From an uncultured Alphaproteobacteria bacterium (lineage in GTDB: Bacteria; Pseudomonadota; Alphaproteobacteria; Caulobacterales; Aquidulcibacteraceae), in assembly GCA_937967725.1 (NCBI GenBank), contig CALBSY010000287.1, positions 1 through 5,855 on the forward strand: DNA of 5,855 nucleotides. Reading direction: 5' to 3'. Positions within the stretch are counted from its first letter, which is position 1, and every line of letters begins with the position of its first letter. Under the pieces are notes generated by a model. It did not search any database. It worked only from the letters and a program-made list of their open reading frames with translations, and was not told where the DNA came from. This document shows, one piece after another, positions 1-5,727 of the stretch. The position numbers were made by a program, and so were the translations under genes.

Positions 1-1
1 C

Positions 2-157
2 GCGGCCTGGTGCCTGTACGATTTCGGCAATTCCGCCTTTCCGACGGTGATCGTTCTGGTCTGCCTGGCAACCGCGCGCAGCGTCGTTCCGGCGCGGACA
101 TCATTTATCGGGCTCGTGCTGATCGCCTTGATGGTGCTGACGGTGATGGGTAACTAA
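2..157 (+). CDS. C-terminal end of an integral membrane protein with a UMF1-type MFS motif (partial, possibly a remnant)
   Basis: The frame is open from the window edge to a TAA at 155-157, giving 51 residues. The visible peptide contains WCLYDFGNSAFPTVI, followed by two hydrophobic stretches separated by a short R/P-containing turn, and it ends VLTVMGN. This looks like one membrane hairpin at the inner membrane. The WxLYDxxNSAF motif is known from the first transmembrane helix of UMF1-family major facilitator transporters (about 400 or more residues), where it lies near the N-terminus. Here the protein ends about 36 residues after it. This is therefore either a truncated or internally deleted transporter remnant or a different small membrane protein sharing the motif. 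The other two forward frames do not continue the transporter. The start lies outside the window. The stop overlaps the stop of the convergent gene on the minus strand. Confidence 0.6.
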   Translation, partial: AAWCLYDFGNSAFPTVIVLVCLATARSVVPARTSFIGLVLIALMVLTVMGN

Positions 158-1746
158 CCGGCTTCGGCCTGCTGCGACAGCGCACGCTTGGCGCGCTCGA
201 TCCAAGTAGCCACATCGTCGATGCTCGGCGCCGGCGCCGAGCCCCAAGCGCGCGCGCCCTCATCCGAAAGCCCCCAACGCGCGATGCCTTCGCACAAGTC
301 GATCGCATCCATATCCGCCAAATCCCGCACGTCGCGCACGCCGCACGCGACCAGACCTTGCGCCTCGCGCGACTTGAGGCCGGGCACGGTGCAGGCGAGC
401 AGCGCTTGCGACTGCCAGTCGCGGATCACCTGCGCCGAGATGTGGCGGGCGTCGATTTGCTCTTCGCCCTGCTCCGGCTCGAGCTTCAGCAGATCCGCCA
501 CGGTGCGCACGCCGACAGCTTCAAGCCGTTTGGCGGTCTTCGGACCGATCGAGGGCGCCTGAACCACCGGCGCGCCGTCGTTCAACGTGCAGCGCGGCAG
601 ACTCTTTTCCTTCTTCGCCACCGGCGCGCCTTCCGGCAATTCGCGCGGCGCCGTGAGCCGCTGCCGCTTTGGCGCCGGGGCTAGTTGCTCCGGCGTTGGC
701 GCCTTGATGACAATTTCCTTGGGTGTTTTGGGTTTTGGCTTCTTGGCGCTCCTGGTGGTTTCACGCGGCGGCGCGCCTTCACCAGCCTTCGCCCCAATTT
801 CGCGCGGCCACTTGGCGTCGAGCGACGAAAGCGGCGTCTTCATCACTTCGGCGGCGTAAAGCGCGCGCACGACCTTGTCGTCTTCGCCCAACGTCGAGCG
901 CACCTTGCCGGTGCGGCGATACTCGTCGTACTGCGCTTCCACTTCGCGGCGCGCGGCCGCGTCATCAAGCGCCTTGAGCACGAACTGAATCGGACTCTCA
1001 AGCGCAAGGAAGAACGCTTGCAGCGAACCATCGAACTTCGGCGGCTTGACCGCCGCTTCCTCGAACGCGCGATCGAGGATGCGGGCAAGACCGACCGCGG
1101 CGTGTCCGACCAGTCCGGCGATCGTGTCCTTCAGCTCTTGATCCAGGCCCGCCGGCGGATCCTTCACGCCGTTGTCGAGGTCGTAATGCTCGATGATCAG
1201 TTCGTAGTGCGGGTTCGAAGCCTTGGCGCCGGCCTTCACCATCTGCTTCAGCCAGTCGGCGCCTTCAGGCGCCTTGATATCCGGATAGCCGCCCAGATCG
1301 TTCTCAAGAATGTTCTGAAACGTCTTGTATGACTTGGAAAAGCTCCACTCCACGGCGCGGTGGATGACGCCCTCCTCCTCCGTCTGGTGCGTATGAAACG
1401 GCTGGATCGGATCGACATAATAGTGGCTCATCACGCCCGCCGACCAGGCCGCCTGCTTCCAATCCTTCGCTTCCAGCGCGCGCACCGTGCGGCGATACCA
1501 TTCATCGCACGCCTCGATGGCGCCGCCCCAATCCTTGTCGCGCACGTGCAGGACGTGGTTCTTGAAGTCCTTGAATACGTCGTCGGGCGCCTTGGCTCCT
1601 TTCAGATACTCGTCATGAAAGTGCAGCAGCAGATTGCGCCAGCGCTCGGCGTGGGGCGAACGCAGATGCCGCAGCGCATCGACGGCCAGGCGGTGGTGGT
1701 TCGACCGGCACCGGCTTGCGAAAACGACCGCGTACAGCAACGACAT
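154..1746 (-). CDS. Zinc-dependent phospholipase C/S1-P1-like domain fused to a C-terminal DUF4332 helix-hairpin-helix module
   Basis: The protein has 530 residues. Residues 1 to about 230 look like the all-helical zinc-dependent phospholipase C / S1-P1 nuclease superfamily. An early His pair (H17/H18) is followed by a D60/H64/H67 cluster, then SHYYVDPIQPFH (H108-x3-D112-x5-H118) and H129-x3-E133. The last two blocks match the HxxxDxxxxxH and HxxxE zinc ligands of bacterial phospholipase C. Residues 315-395 form a K/P/A-rich, probably disordered linker. Residues 397-525 hold two helix-hairpin-helix repeats (PSIGPKTAKRLEAVGV near 398; VPGLKSREAQGLVACGV near 454), as in DUF4332, a fold related to DNA-binding HhH modules. 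No convincing signal peptide is present, unlike secreted phospholipases, so a cytoplasmic role is inferred. The substrate is unknown and could be a phosphodiester in lipid or nucleic acid. GAGGG lies 10 nt before the ATG. The gene starts 74 bp after the DUF262 gene on the same strand and may be co-transcribed with it. Confidence 0.8.
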   Translation of the reverse strand: MSLLYAVVFASRCRSNHHRLAVDALRHLRSPHAERWRNLLLHFHDEYLKGAKAPDDVFKDFKNHVLHVRDKDWGGAIEACDEWYRRTVRALEAKDWKQAAWSAGVMSHYYVDPIQPFHTHQTEEEGVIHRAVEWSFSKSYKTFQNILENDLGGYPDIKAPEGADWLKQMVKAGAKASNPHYELIIEHYDLDNGVKDPPAGLDQELKDTIAGLVGHAAVGLARILDRAFEEAAVKPPKFDGSLQAFFLALESPIQFVLKALDDAAARREVEAQYDEYRRTGKVRSTLGEDDKVVRALYAAEVMKTPLSSLDAKWPREIGAKAGEGAPPRETTRSAKKPKPKTPKEIVIKAPTPEQLAPAPKRQRLTAPRELPEGAPVAKKEKSLPRCTLNDGAPVVQAPSIGPKTAKRLEAVGVRTVADLLKLEPEQGEEQIDARHISAQVIRDWQSQALLACTVPGLKSREAQGLVACGVRDVRDLADMDAIDLCEGIARWGLSDEGARAWGSAPAPSIDDVATWIERAKRALSQQAEAG

Positions 1747-1820
1747 GCCTAGCCTACCCTCGCCTCAGGTGTGAATGCGAGGTTAAGCAGTGGCCGCGAA
1801 TCCGTTAGCGGGAGGTTAAT
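1747..1820 (-). promoter_or_regulatory. Intergenic gap with two direct TTAACCTC repeats
   Basis: This is the 74-bp gap between the DUF262 stop and the start of the phospholipase-like gene. On the minus strand it carries TTAACCTC twice (plus-strand GAGGTTAA at 1812-1819 and 1779-1786), 33 bp apart, or about three helical turns. TTAACC is the half-site core of CtrA-type boxes in Caulobacter. The spacing does not match the classical TTAA-N7-TTAA arrangement, so binding is only a suggestion. No intrinsic terminator is visible, which leaves read-through from the DUF262 gene possible. Confidence 0.35.
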
Positions 1821-3491
1821 CTAGGCCGCTTGGCTGGCGTCGCCGCGCACCAAGCCCCAATCCTCGCAGAGGATACGCACGAGCCGCTCGTGGCGCTCCT
1901 CGATGGCGTGCAAAGTCCAGTCTTCGATGCCGACCAAGTCCCGCGTGAGCTGATGGATTGGCGCGCCCGGCGTGTTGAAGAAGATTTTGCGCTTTTCCGG
2001 GTACGGTTTGATGTCGGCAAGCGCGTTCTGGGCATACGTGATGAGCACCAGATTGCCGAGCAGGTTGGACGCTTCGGTGCGCCGCACTTGGTCCGGGAAG
2101 CGCTCGTTCCACCATGCGCCGCCGGATTTTGGCAACACGTGCTCGACCGTGATGTCGTCGGTCATTTCCAGCAAGTGCCCGTTGGGCAGCGCCGCTTCGA
2201 GCCGCATCAACAGCAGACGGCGTAGGCGGTCACGCTTGCGCGAGCGGTTGAGCGTGGCGAAGAAACGCATCTGTTCGTTTTCGGTGAGTTCAAGCGCGCC
2301 GCGCGGTCCAAACAACAGCTTGTCGTCGCCCACATGCTTCACCGCGCGCGCATAACGGCCTTCCTGCTGGCGCTTGTCGATGACGGAGAGTTCGCAAGCG
2401 AAAGTGAAGCGGTCCAGCGCCTGGAAGAAGCGTCTCGCCCGCTCGTGCTCGCCTGAATGCTCGGCCAGGAACGCAATGGCCGCAGGCGCCCAGTCCCACT
2501 CTTCTACCTGCTTCATCATGCGGATGCGGCGGTTCACATCGGCGCTGGCCGGACCGACATCGACGGCGTTGGCGAAGATTGAGCGCAGCGCATGGGCATA
2601 GCGCGGGAGCTGCTCGAACAAGAAGGTGCGGACGCCGCCCGCCCGGTCGACTGAAGTGCGGAACGACGCAAGGTCTCCCGGCGAGAGCAATTGCTCGCCC
2701 GTCAGAAGATACGGCATCATGTAGAGCAAGCGCGCAAAGTTCTCGCGCTCGAACATATCCTCGATCTGCTCCCACTTTCGCGCAGCGGCGTCAGCCTCTG
2801 CGTTATTCAGATTGGAATTCTCGATCAGATCGCTCTTGATGATGTCGGCGCCGGAGAGCGGCGACCCGCGGAAATTCAGCGAATTGAACACGGTTTGCGC
2901 GCACCCGCGCTCGGCGGCGTCGACCACATTAAGCGTACAGGCGCGGGCGACGTAGGACATGAACGCATCGAGATCGCGGTCATCAATCTCGCGCAACTCG
3001 GATTCGATCGTGCGCGCGGCGGCGCACAGCAGGTCCTTGGAATCGATGCCGATCTCGGCGTGACGCGCCATCGCCGACATCTGTCCCGGCTCCTGGACGT
3101 GGCCCCGGTAAAAGCTCGCATCGTCCTCGCGCAGCAGCAACCGCGGATGGTCGCCGTCCATAATCAGCTGCTGATAGTGTTTGGCGCGCCCTGGCAGGCG
3201 GTCGCGCGTATAGGCAAACACCATAGTCGTCGTCGCCAGGCGCTGTTGACCGTCCGAGATTTCCAGCTTGCCGTGATGGTTCTTCACCAGCACGATCTGA
3301 CCAATGAAGTAAAATGTCGCGCCGCGTTTGTAAGCGCGCCACAAATCCTGAATGAGCTGGCGAACTTCCCGGTCGGTCCACGTAAAGGGACGCTGATAGC
3401 GCGGCACTTTGAGGCCGCCTTTTCGCATCAGCACGCCGGCGAGATTCAGGATCTGCGACGTCAAACCGATCGGCGTCTCGCCAAACCCCAT
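1821..3491 (-). CDS. DUF262/DUF1524 (GmrSD-like) protein, probable NTP-dependent nuclease
   Basis: The protein has 556 residues in the single-chain arrangement typical of GmrSD/SspE/BrxU-like proteins. The N-terminal DUF262 part shows VPRYQRPFTW (29-38), IGQIVL (63-68) and the DGQQR nucleotide-binding/hydrolysis motif (80-84; SDGQQRLATTT). The helical block VFNSLNFRGSPLSGADIIKS (201-220) follows. The C-terminal DUF1524 part has the beta-beta-alpha-metal/HNH-like ITVEHVLPKS (H451 as likely general base) and NLLGNLVLIT (476-485) with N489 downstream. In characterised relatives DUF262 binds and hydrolyses NTP and DUF1524 cuts modified or phage DNA. All key motifs look intact, so the protein is probably active. 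The start is well supported: GGGGAGG lies 7 nt upstream of the ATG. No methylase, dnd/ssp or BREX gene is visible nearby, so it looks like a stand-alone gene. Defence against phage or modified DNA is inferred from family only. Confidence 0.88.
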   Translation of the reverse strand: MGFGETPIGLTSQILNLAGVLMRKGGLKVPRYQRPFTWTDREVRQLIQDLWRAYKRGATFYFIGQIVLVKNHHGKLEISDGQQRLATTTMVFAYTRDRLPGRAKHYQQLIMDGDHPRLLLREDDASFYRGHVQEPGQMSAMARHAEIGIDSKDLLCAAARTIESELREIDDRDLDAFMSYVARACTLNVVDAAERGCAQTVFNSLNFRGSPLSGADIIKSDLIENSNLNNAEADAAARKWEQIEDMFERENFARLLYMMPYLLTGEQLLSPGDLASFRTSVDRAGGVRTFLFEQLPRYAHALRSIFANAVDVGPASADVNRRIRMMKQVEEWDWAPAAIAFLAEHSGEHERARRFFQALDRFTFACELSVIDKRQQEGRYARAVKHVGDDKLLFGPRGALELTENEQMRFFATLNRSRKRDRLRRLLLMRLEAALPNGHLLEMTDDITVEHVLPKSGGAWWNERFPDQVRRTEASNLLGNLVLITYAQNALADIKPYPEKRKIFFNTPGAPIHQLTRDLVGIEDWTLHAIEERHERLVRILCEDWGLVRGDASQAA

Positions 3492-3498
3492 TGTATCG

Positions 3499-3505
3499 CC
3501 TCCCC
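3499..3505 (-). promoter_or_regulatory. Strong ribosome binding site of the DUF262/DUF1524 gene
   Basis: The minus strand reads GGGGAGG followed by 7 nt and ATG. It is one of the two best Shine-Dalgarno matches in the window and fixes the start at 3491. Confidence 0.75.
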
Positions 3506-3525
3506 GTAAAGTGCCGTTGCGCGGG

Positions 3526-3553
3526 ACGTTACCGGGCGGATAGGAGGGTGCAA
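3526..3553 (-). promoter_or_regulatory. Candidate sigma70-type promoter for the DUF262/DUF1524 gene
   Basis: On the minus strand TTGCAC (plus 3548-3553) and TAACGT (plus 3526-3531) are separated by 16 bp. The predicted start falls near 3519, just upstream of the Shine-Dalgarno sequence. Both hexamers are imperfect, so this is only a plausible assignment. Confidence 0.25.
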
Positions 3554-3573
3554 CTTACAGCTGGGGTCCCGCT

Positions 3574-3592
3574 ACGCTTGCCGCGCAAGCGT
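3574..3592 (-). terminator. Perfect 8-bp hairpin downstream of murI (terminator-like, no U-tract)
   Basis: ACGCTTGC (3574-3581) and GCAAGCGT (3585-3592) are perfect reverse complements around a 3-nt CGC loop. The hairpin lies 17 bp beyond the murI stop. The minus-strand sequence after it is AGCGGGACC, with no run of T, so it is not a classical intrinsic terminator. It could be a weak or factor-dependent terminator, an mRNA 3'-end stabiliser, or an operator. Confidence 0.35.
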
Positions 3593-3609
3593 CGCCGAAA
3601 CGACACGCG

Positions 3610-4452
3610 TTAGGCCGCGCCGGTTTCTGCGATTGGTGCGGCGTCGAACGCTGGAGGCCCGCCGATCTGGGCAAAAGCAGAAAAACCTCGCAACTCAAAC
3701 GCGGCAAATAAGGTGCGCGCGGTTCCGACATCGGTAAATCCGGCCCGGCGCATCCGCGCTGCGCCGGGTTCCGTGCTGAGCACGTGCGCCACGCGGCGAG
3801 CGATCGCGGCGCCGGAATCGAGCCAAGCGCAAGGCCGCGGCGCGGCGGCGGCAAGTTCCTGCGCCAGCAACGGAAAGTGGGTACACGCGAGGGCGACGAC
3901 ATCGATCTGATCGCCCCCGCGCGTGCCAAACAGACCGTTCATGGCCTCTGCCACAGCGGTCTTGTCCACGGCTTTTCCGCGCAGTTTGCGCTCCGCCGCC
4001 TCCACCAGCGCGGCGGAGCCGAAACGAATGACGCCTCTATCCGCGGCGAATTGGGCGATGAGGTCGTCCGTATAGGCGCGCTGCACCGTGGCGGGCGTCG
4101 CCAGCAGTCCGATCACACCGGTGCGCGTGAGCGCCGCCGCGGGTTTGATCGGCGGCACCACCCCGACTACGGGGACTGGCAACGCCGCACGCACCGCGTC
4201 CAGCGCGATTGTCGAGGCGGTATTGCATGCGACTACCACGGCATCTGGCGCCAGTTGCTCGGTCAATCGGGCCAACAGCACCGGCACGCGCGCACGCAGG
4301 TCAGCGTCGGATTTGAGCCCGTACGGCAGCCACGCATTGTCCGCGGCGTAATCGAGCTCCAGTGCGTTTCCGGATGCGGCGATCGCGTCCAGCACCGAGA
4401 GCCCGCCGACGCCCGAGTCGAACACCAGAACGCGCTTGGCGGCGTTAACCAT
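3610..4452 (-). CDS. murI: Glutamate racemase
   Basis: This 280-residue cytosolic, cofactor-independent racemase interconverts L- and D-glutamate and supplies D-Glu for peptidoglycan stem peptides. It has the N-terminal VFDSGVGGLSV (D12, S13), LPYG (42-45) and the two catalytic cysteine blocks: ACNTAST with C76 and ACTHFPLL with C190-T191-H192. VVGVVPPIKPA (95-105) matches the conserved family segment. The length is normal (about 260-290), and no ligand residue is missing. The ATG at 4452 is the only start that places the DSG motif at the usual distance from the N-terminus. It lacks a recognisable Shine-Dalgarno sequence and lies inside a TTAACCAT box. It is divergent from the MBL-fold gene and 118 bp upstream of the DUF262 gene on the same strand. 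The short Ala-rich C-terminal tail beyond about residue 255 looks variable. Confidence 0.95.
   Translation of the reverse strand: MVNAAKRVLVFDSGVGGLSVLDAIAASGNALELDYAADNAWLPYGLKSDADLRARVPVLLARLTEQLAPDAVVVACNTASTIALDAVRAALPVPVVGVVPPIKPAAALTRTGVIGLLATPATVQRAYTDDLIAQFAADRGVIRFGSAALVEAAERKLRGKAVDKTAVAEAMNGLFGTRGGDQIDVVALACTHFPLLAQELAAAAPRPCAWLDSGAAIARRVAHVLSTEPGAARMRRAGFTDVGTARTLFAAFELRGFSAFAQIGGPPAFDAAPIAETGAA
4445..4452 (+). promoter_or_regulatory. TTAACCAT box overlapping the murI start codon (CtrA half-site-like)
   Basis: TTAACCAT matches the CtrA half-site sequence known from Caulobacter crescentus. Its last three bases are the complement of the murI ATG, so a bound protein would block or affect the 5' end of murI. 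An 8-bp match alone could be chance; the nearby boxes raise its interest. Confidence 0.35.
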
Positions 4453-4479
4453 TGGGGCCGTTCTGTTTCTGCAACGTAA

Positions 4480-4487
4480 TTAACCAA
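4480..4487 (+). promoter_or_regulatory. TTAACCAA box in the divergent promoter region
   Basis: This is a second TTAACC box, in the same orientation, 35 bp from the one at the murI start and 28 bp upstream of the murI ATG. That is where a core promoter or repressor site for murI would be expected. Confidence 0.35.
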
Positions 4488-4524
4488 AGCGCTGATTTAG
4501 GCTGCGTTTCCCGAGCGCGCAAAC

Positions 4525-4543
4525 CCACAGCACAATCCTGTGG
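4525..4543. repeat. Interrupted palindrome CCACAG-N7-CTGTGG
   Basis: The arms CCACAG (4525-4530) and CTGTGG (4538-4543) are exact reverse complements separated by 7 bp. The centre-to-centre distance of 13 bp is close to one helical turn, as for a dimeric regulator operator. It sits mid-way between the two divergent start codons. Confidence 0.35.
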
Positions 4544-4553
4544 AAACCCGGTG

Positions 4554-4590
4554 TTAACCGCGTTGGCCCGAATCATGGATTGGGTCTAGT
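4554..4590 (+). promoter_or_regulatory. Candidate promoter of the MBL-fold gene with an adjacent TTAACC box
   Basis: A TTAACC box (4554-4559) lies directly upstream of TTGGCC (4563-4568, 4/6 to the -35 consensus). After 16 bp comes TCTAGT (4585-4590, 4/6 to the -10 consensus). Transcription would start near 4597, leaving a leader of about 59 nt before the ATG at 4656. Factor binding is inferred. Confidence 0.25.
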
Positions 4591-4655
4591 GACGCCCGGT
4601 GGGGTTTACGTCAACGCGCCGTCAGAGCGCGTTCGCAAATCGCGGGGTCGGTACC

Positions 4656-5621
4656 ATGAACGCCATTGGCAACTCTTCCGTCGTGTTGGTGACGCTCTCA
4701 GGCTTGTTCTGGGGCGGTTGGATGCTTGGCTCGCAAACGCCTGAGGGCCAGGAAGCGATCGCGCGCGCCTACGCGGCGTACGCCGAGCAGCAAGCTGCAG
4801 CGAGCGACGACATCTTCAATACAACAGCGCTGCGCGCGGTCGTGTGCGGCAGCACCAGCGTCGACCGCGCCGAGTCTAAGCCTTGCCTCGCGGTTGTCGC
4901 GGCCGGCCGCATGTTCATTGTCGACGCCGGTTCGGGCGCTGCATCCACGTTGGCCAACCGCAACATCAATATGGGCCGCCTCGAAGCCGTGCTGCTGACC
5001 AACGCTGGCCTCACGCAAACGGCGGATCTCGACGAACTTTATGGCGCCAGCGCCCGTGCGCGCGGCGACACGCTGCTGCCGGTGTACGGTCCCGCCGAAA
5101 CACAACGCATGGTCGACGGCTTGAACCAGGCCGCAGGCTTCGACGGATTCGAAACTGGACTGCAGGCTTGGGGTCCCTCGCCTGAGCCGGGCCGCTCCGT
5201 GATCGTGTTCGAGGGCGACGGCCTCATCGTCTCGGCCTTCACCACGCAAGAAGACGCCTTCACCGGACGCGTTGGCTATCGCTTTGACTATCGCGGCCGT
5301 TCGATCGTGGTCGGCGGCGACGGACGCGTCGTCGGCGCACCGGCTGCCGTGAACGCCGATGTCGTGTTGCAGGGCGCGCAAAGCCAAGCGCTGGCGCAAT
5401 TGCACGACACCGGCCAGGCCACGGCCACCGAGATCGCGCATCAAGCGCGCGCCTCCAACACCGGCCTCGTGGTGCTCACCGGCGCCGACAATCAGATGGC
5501 CGCGCAAGTGCAGGTCGCTGAAGCGCGCGCGGCGGGCTTTAGCGATGTTGTGGCTGGCCGTGTCGGCATGCTGGTCGAACTGCCGCTCGACAACAGCGAC
5601 ATCAACGTGCGCCCGCTTTAA
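4656..5621 (+). CDS. Membrane-anchored metallo-beta-lactamase-fold protein, probably catalytically dead
   Basis: From ATG 4656 the protein has 321 residues. A hydrophobic helix at about 8-24 (ending WGGWMLGS) is a signal anchor or uncleaved signal, placing the domain in the periplasm. From about residue 60 it follows the ribonuclease Z-like MBL fold: AVVCGSTS at the first strand, FIVDAGSG (87-94), VYGPAET (143-149), GYRFDYRGRSIVVGGD (207-222) and a final GRVGMLVELP. The metal motif THxHxDH is replaced: the equivalent strand reads LLTNAGLTQTADLDEL, so TNAGLTQ stands where TH-x-H-x-DH belongs. Other expected ligands also appear lost: ADVVLQGA for ADVLIHEA, and VVLTGADN for LVLTH. Only D222 of the GDT-type motif remains. 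It is probably a binding or structural pseudoenzyme. A GTG at 4599 would add 19 residues, but the ATG (GGGG 8 nt upstream) gives a cleaner N-terminal helix. A strong terminator follows. Confidence 0.8.
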   Translation: MNAIGNSSVVLVTLSGLFWGGWMLGSQTPEGQEAIARAYAAYAEQQAAASDDIFNTTALRAVVCGSTSVDRAESKPCLAVVAAGRMFIVDAGSGAASTLANRNINMGRLEAVLLTNAGLTQTADLDELYGASARARGDTLLPVYGPAETQRMVDGLNQAAGFDGFETGLQAWGPSPEPGRSVIVFEGDGLIVSAFTTQEDAFTGRVGYRFDYRGRSIVVGGDGRVVGAPAAVNADVVLQGAQSQALAQLHDTGQATATEIAHQARASNTGLVVLTGADNQMAAQVQVAEARAAGFSDVVAGRVGMLVELPLDNSDINVRPL

Positions 5622-5643
5622 GCGCCGGCACAACCGCAAAAAC

Positions 5644-5669
5644 AAAGGGAGCCCTAAGGGCTCCCTTTT
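5644..5669 (+). terminator. Strong intrinsic terminator, symmetric enough to act in both directions
   Basis: AAAGGGAGCCC (5644-5654) and GGGCTCCCTTT (5658-5668) form a perfect 11-bp stem with a TAA loop, followed by TTTTCGTTT. It lies 22 bp beyond the MBL-fold stop. The reverse strand has TTTGTTTTTG after the stem, so it would also stop antisense transcription. Confidence 0.92.
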
Positions 5670-5714
5670 CGTTTCCGCGACGGACTCCCGCACTCGATGC
5701 GTTAGACTGGCATC

Positions 5715-5719
5715 GGAGG
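5715..5719 (+). promoter_or_regulatory. Ribosome binding site of the DUF1800 gene
   Basis: GGAGG lies 8 nt before the ATG at 5728 and supports that start over the in-frame ATG at 5737. Confidence 0.75.
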
Positions 5720-5727
5720 GTGCTCCT

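Larger units (their letters stand above)
4453..4655. promoter_or_regulatory. Divergent promoter region between murI and the MBL-fold gene
   Basis: This 203-bp gap has no supported gene and lies between two divergently transcribed genes, so it must hold both promoters. It is more AT-rich than its surroundings in its murI-proximal half. It contains two complete TTAACC boxes (4480-4485, 4554-4559), a third at its murI border (4445-4450), and an interrupted palindrome (4525-4543). The region from 4599 could be read as an N-terminal extension of the plus-strand gene from a GTG, but that reading is not favoured. Confidence 0.6.

Noticed and set aside
685..1332. 215-codon plus-strand frame opposite the PLC-like gene
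   Set aside because: It is Arg/Leu-rich, has no motif, and is antisense to a motif-supported gene.
2691..3509. 272-codon plus-strand frame opposite the DUF262/DUF1524 gene
   Set aside because: It lies entirely antisense to a gene with intact family motifs and shows no family signature, so it is a codon-bias shadow.
3784..4479. 231-codon plus-strand frame opposite murI
   Set aside because: It is antisense to a clear glutamate racemase, and its composition (Gly/Arg/His-rich) is typical of a shadow frame.
4538..4546. TGTGGAA-type sequence as a DnaA box or origin
   Set aside because: It is a single poor match with no AT-rich unwinding region and no cluster of boxes; it is better explained as one arm of the palindrome.
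4599..4655. GTG start giving a 19-residue longer MBL-fold protein
   Set aside because: The added residues are polar and unlike a signal sequence, and they precede a hydrophobic helix that starts neatly after the ATG at 4656.
1798..5687. GANTC (CcrM methylation) sites in three intergenic gaps (1798, 4570, 5683)
   Set aside because: GANTC also occurs many times inside the coding regions here, so I see no intergenic enrichment worth claiming.
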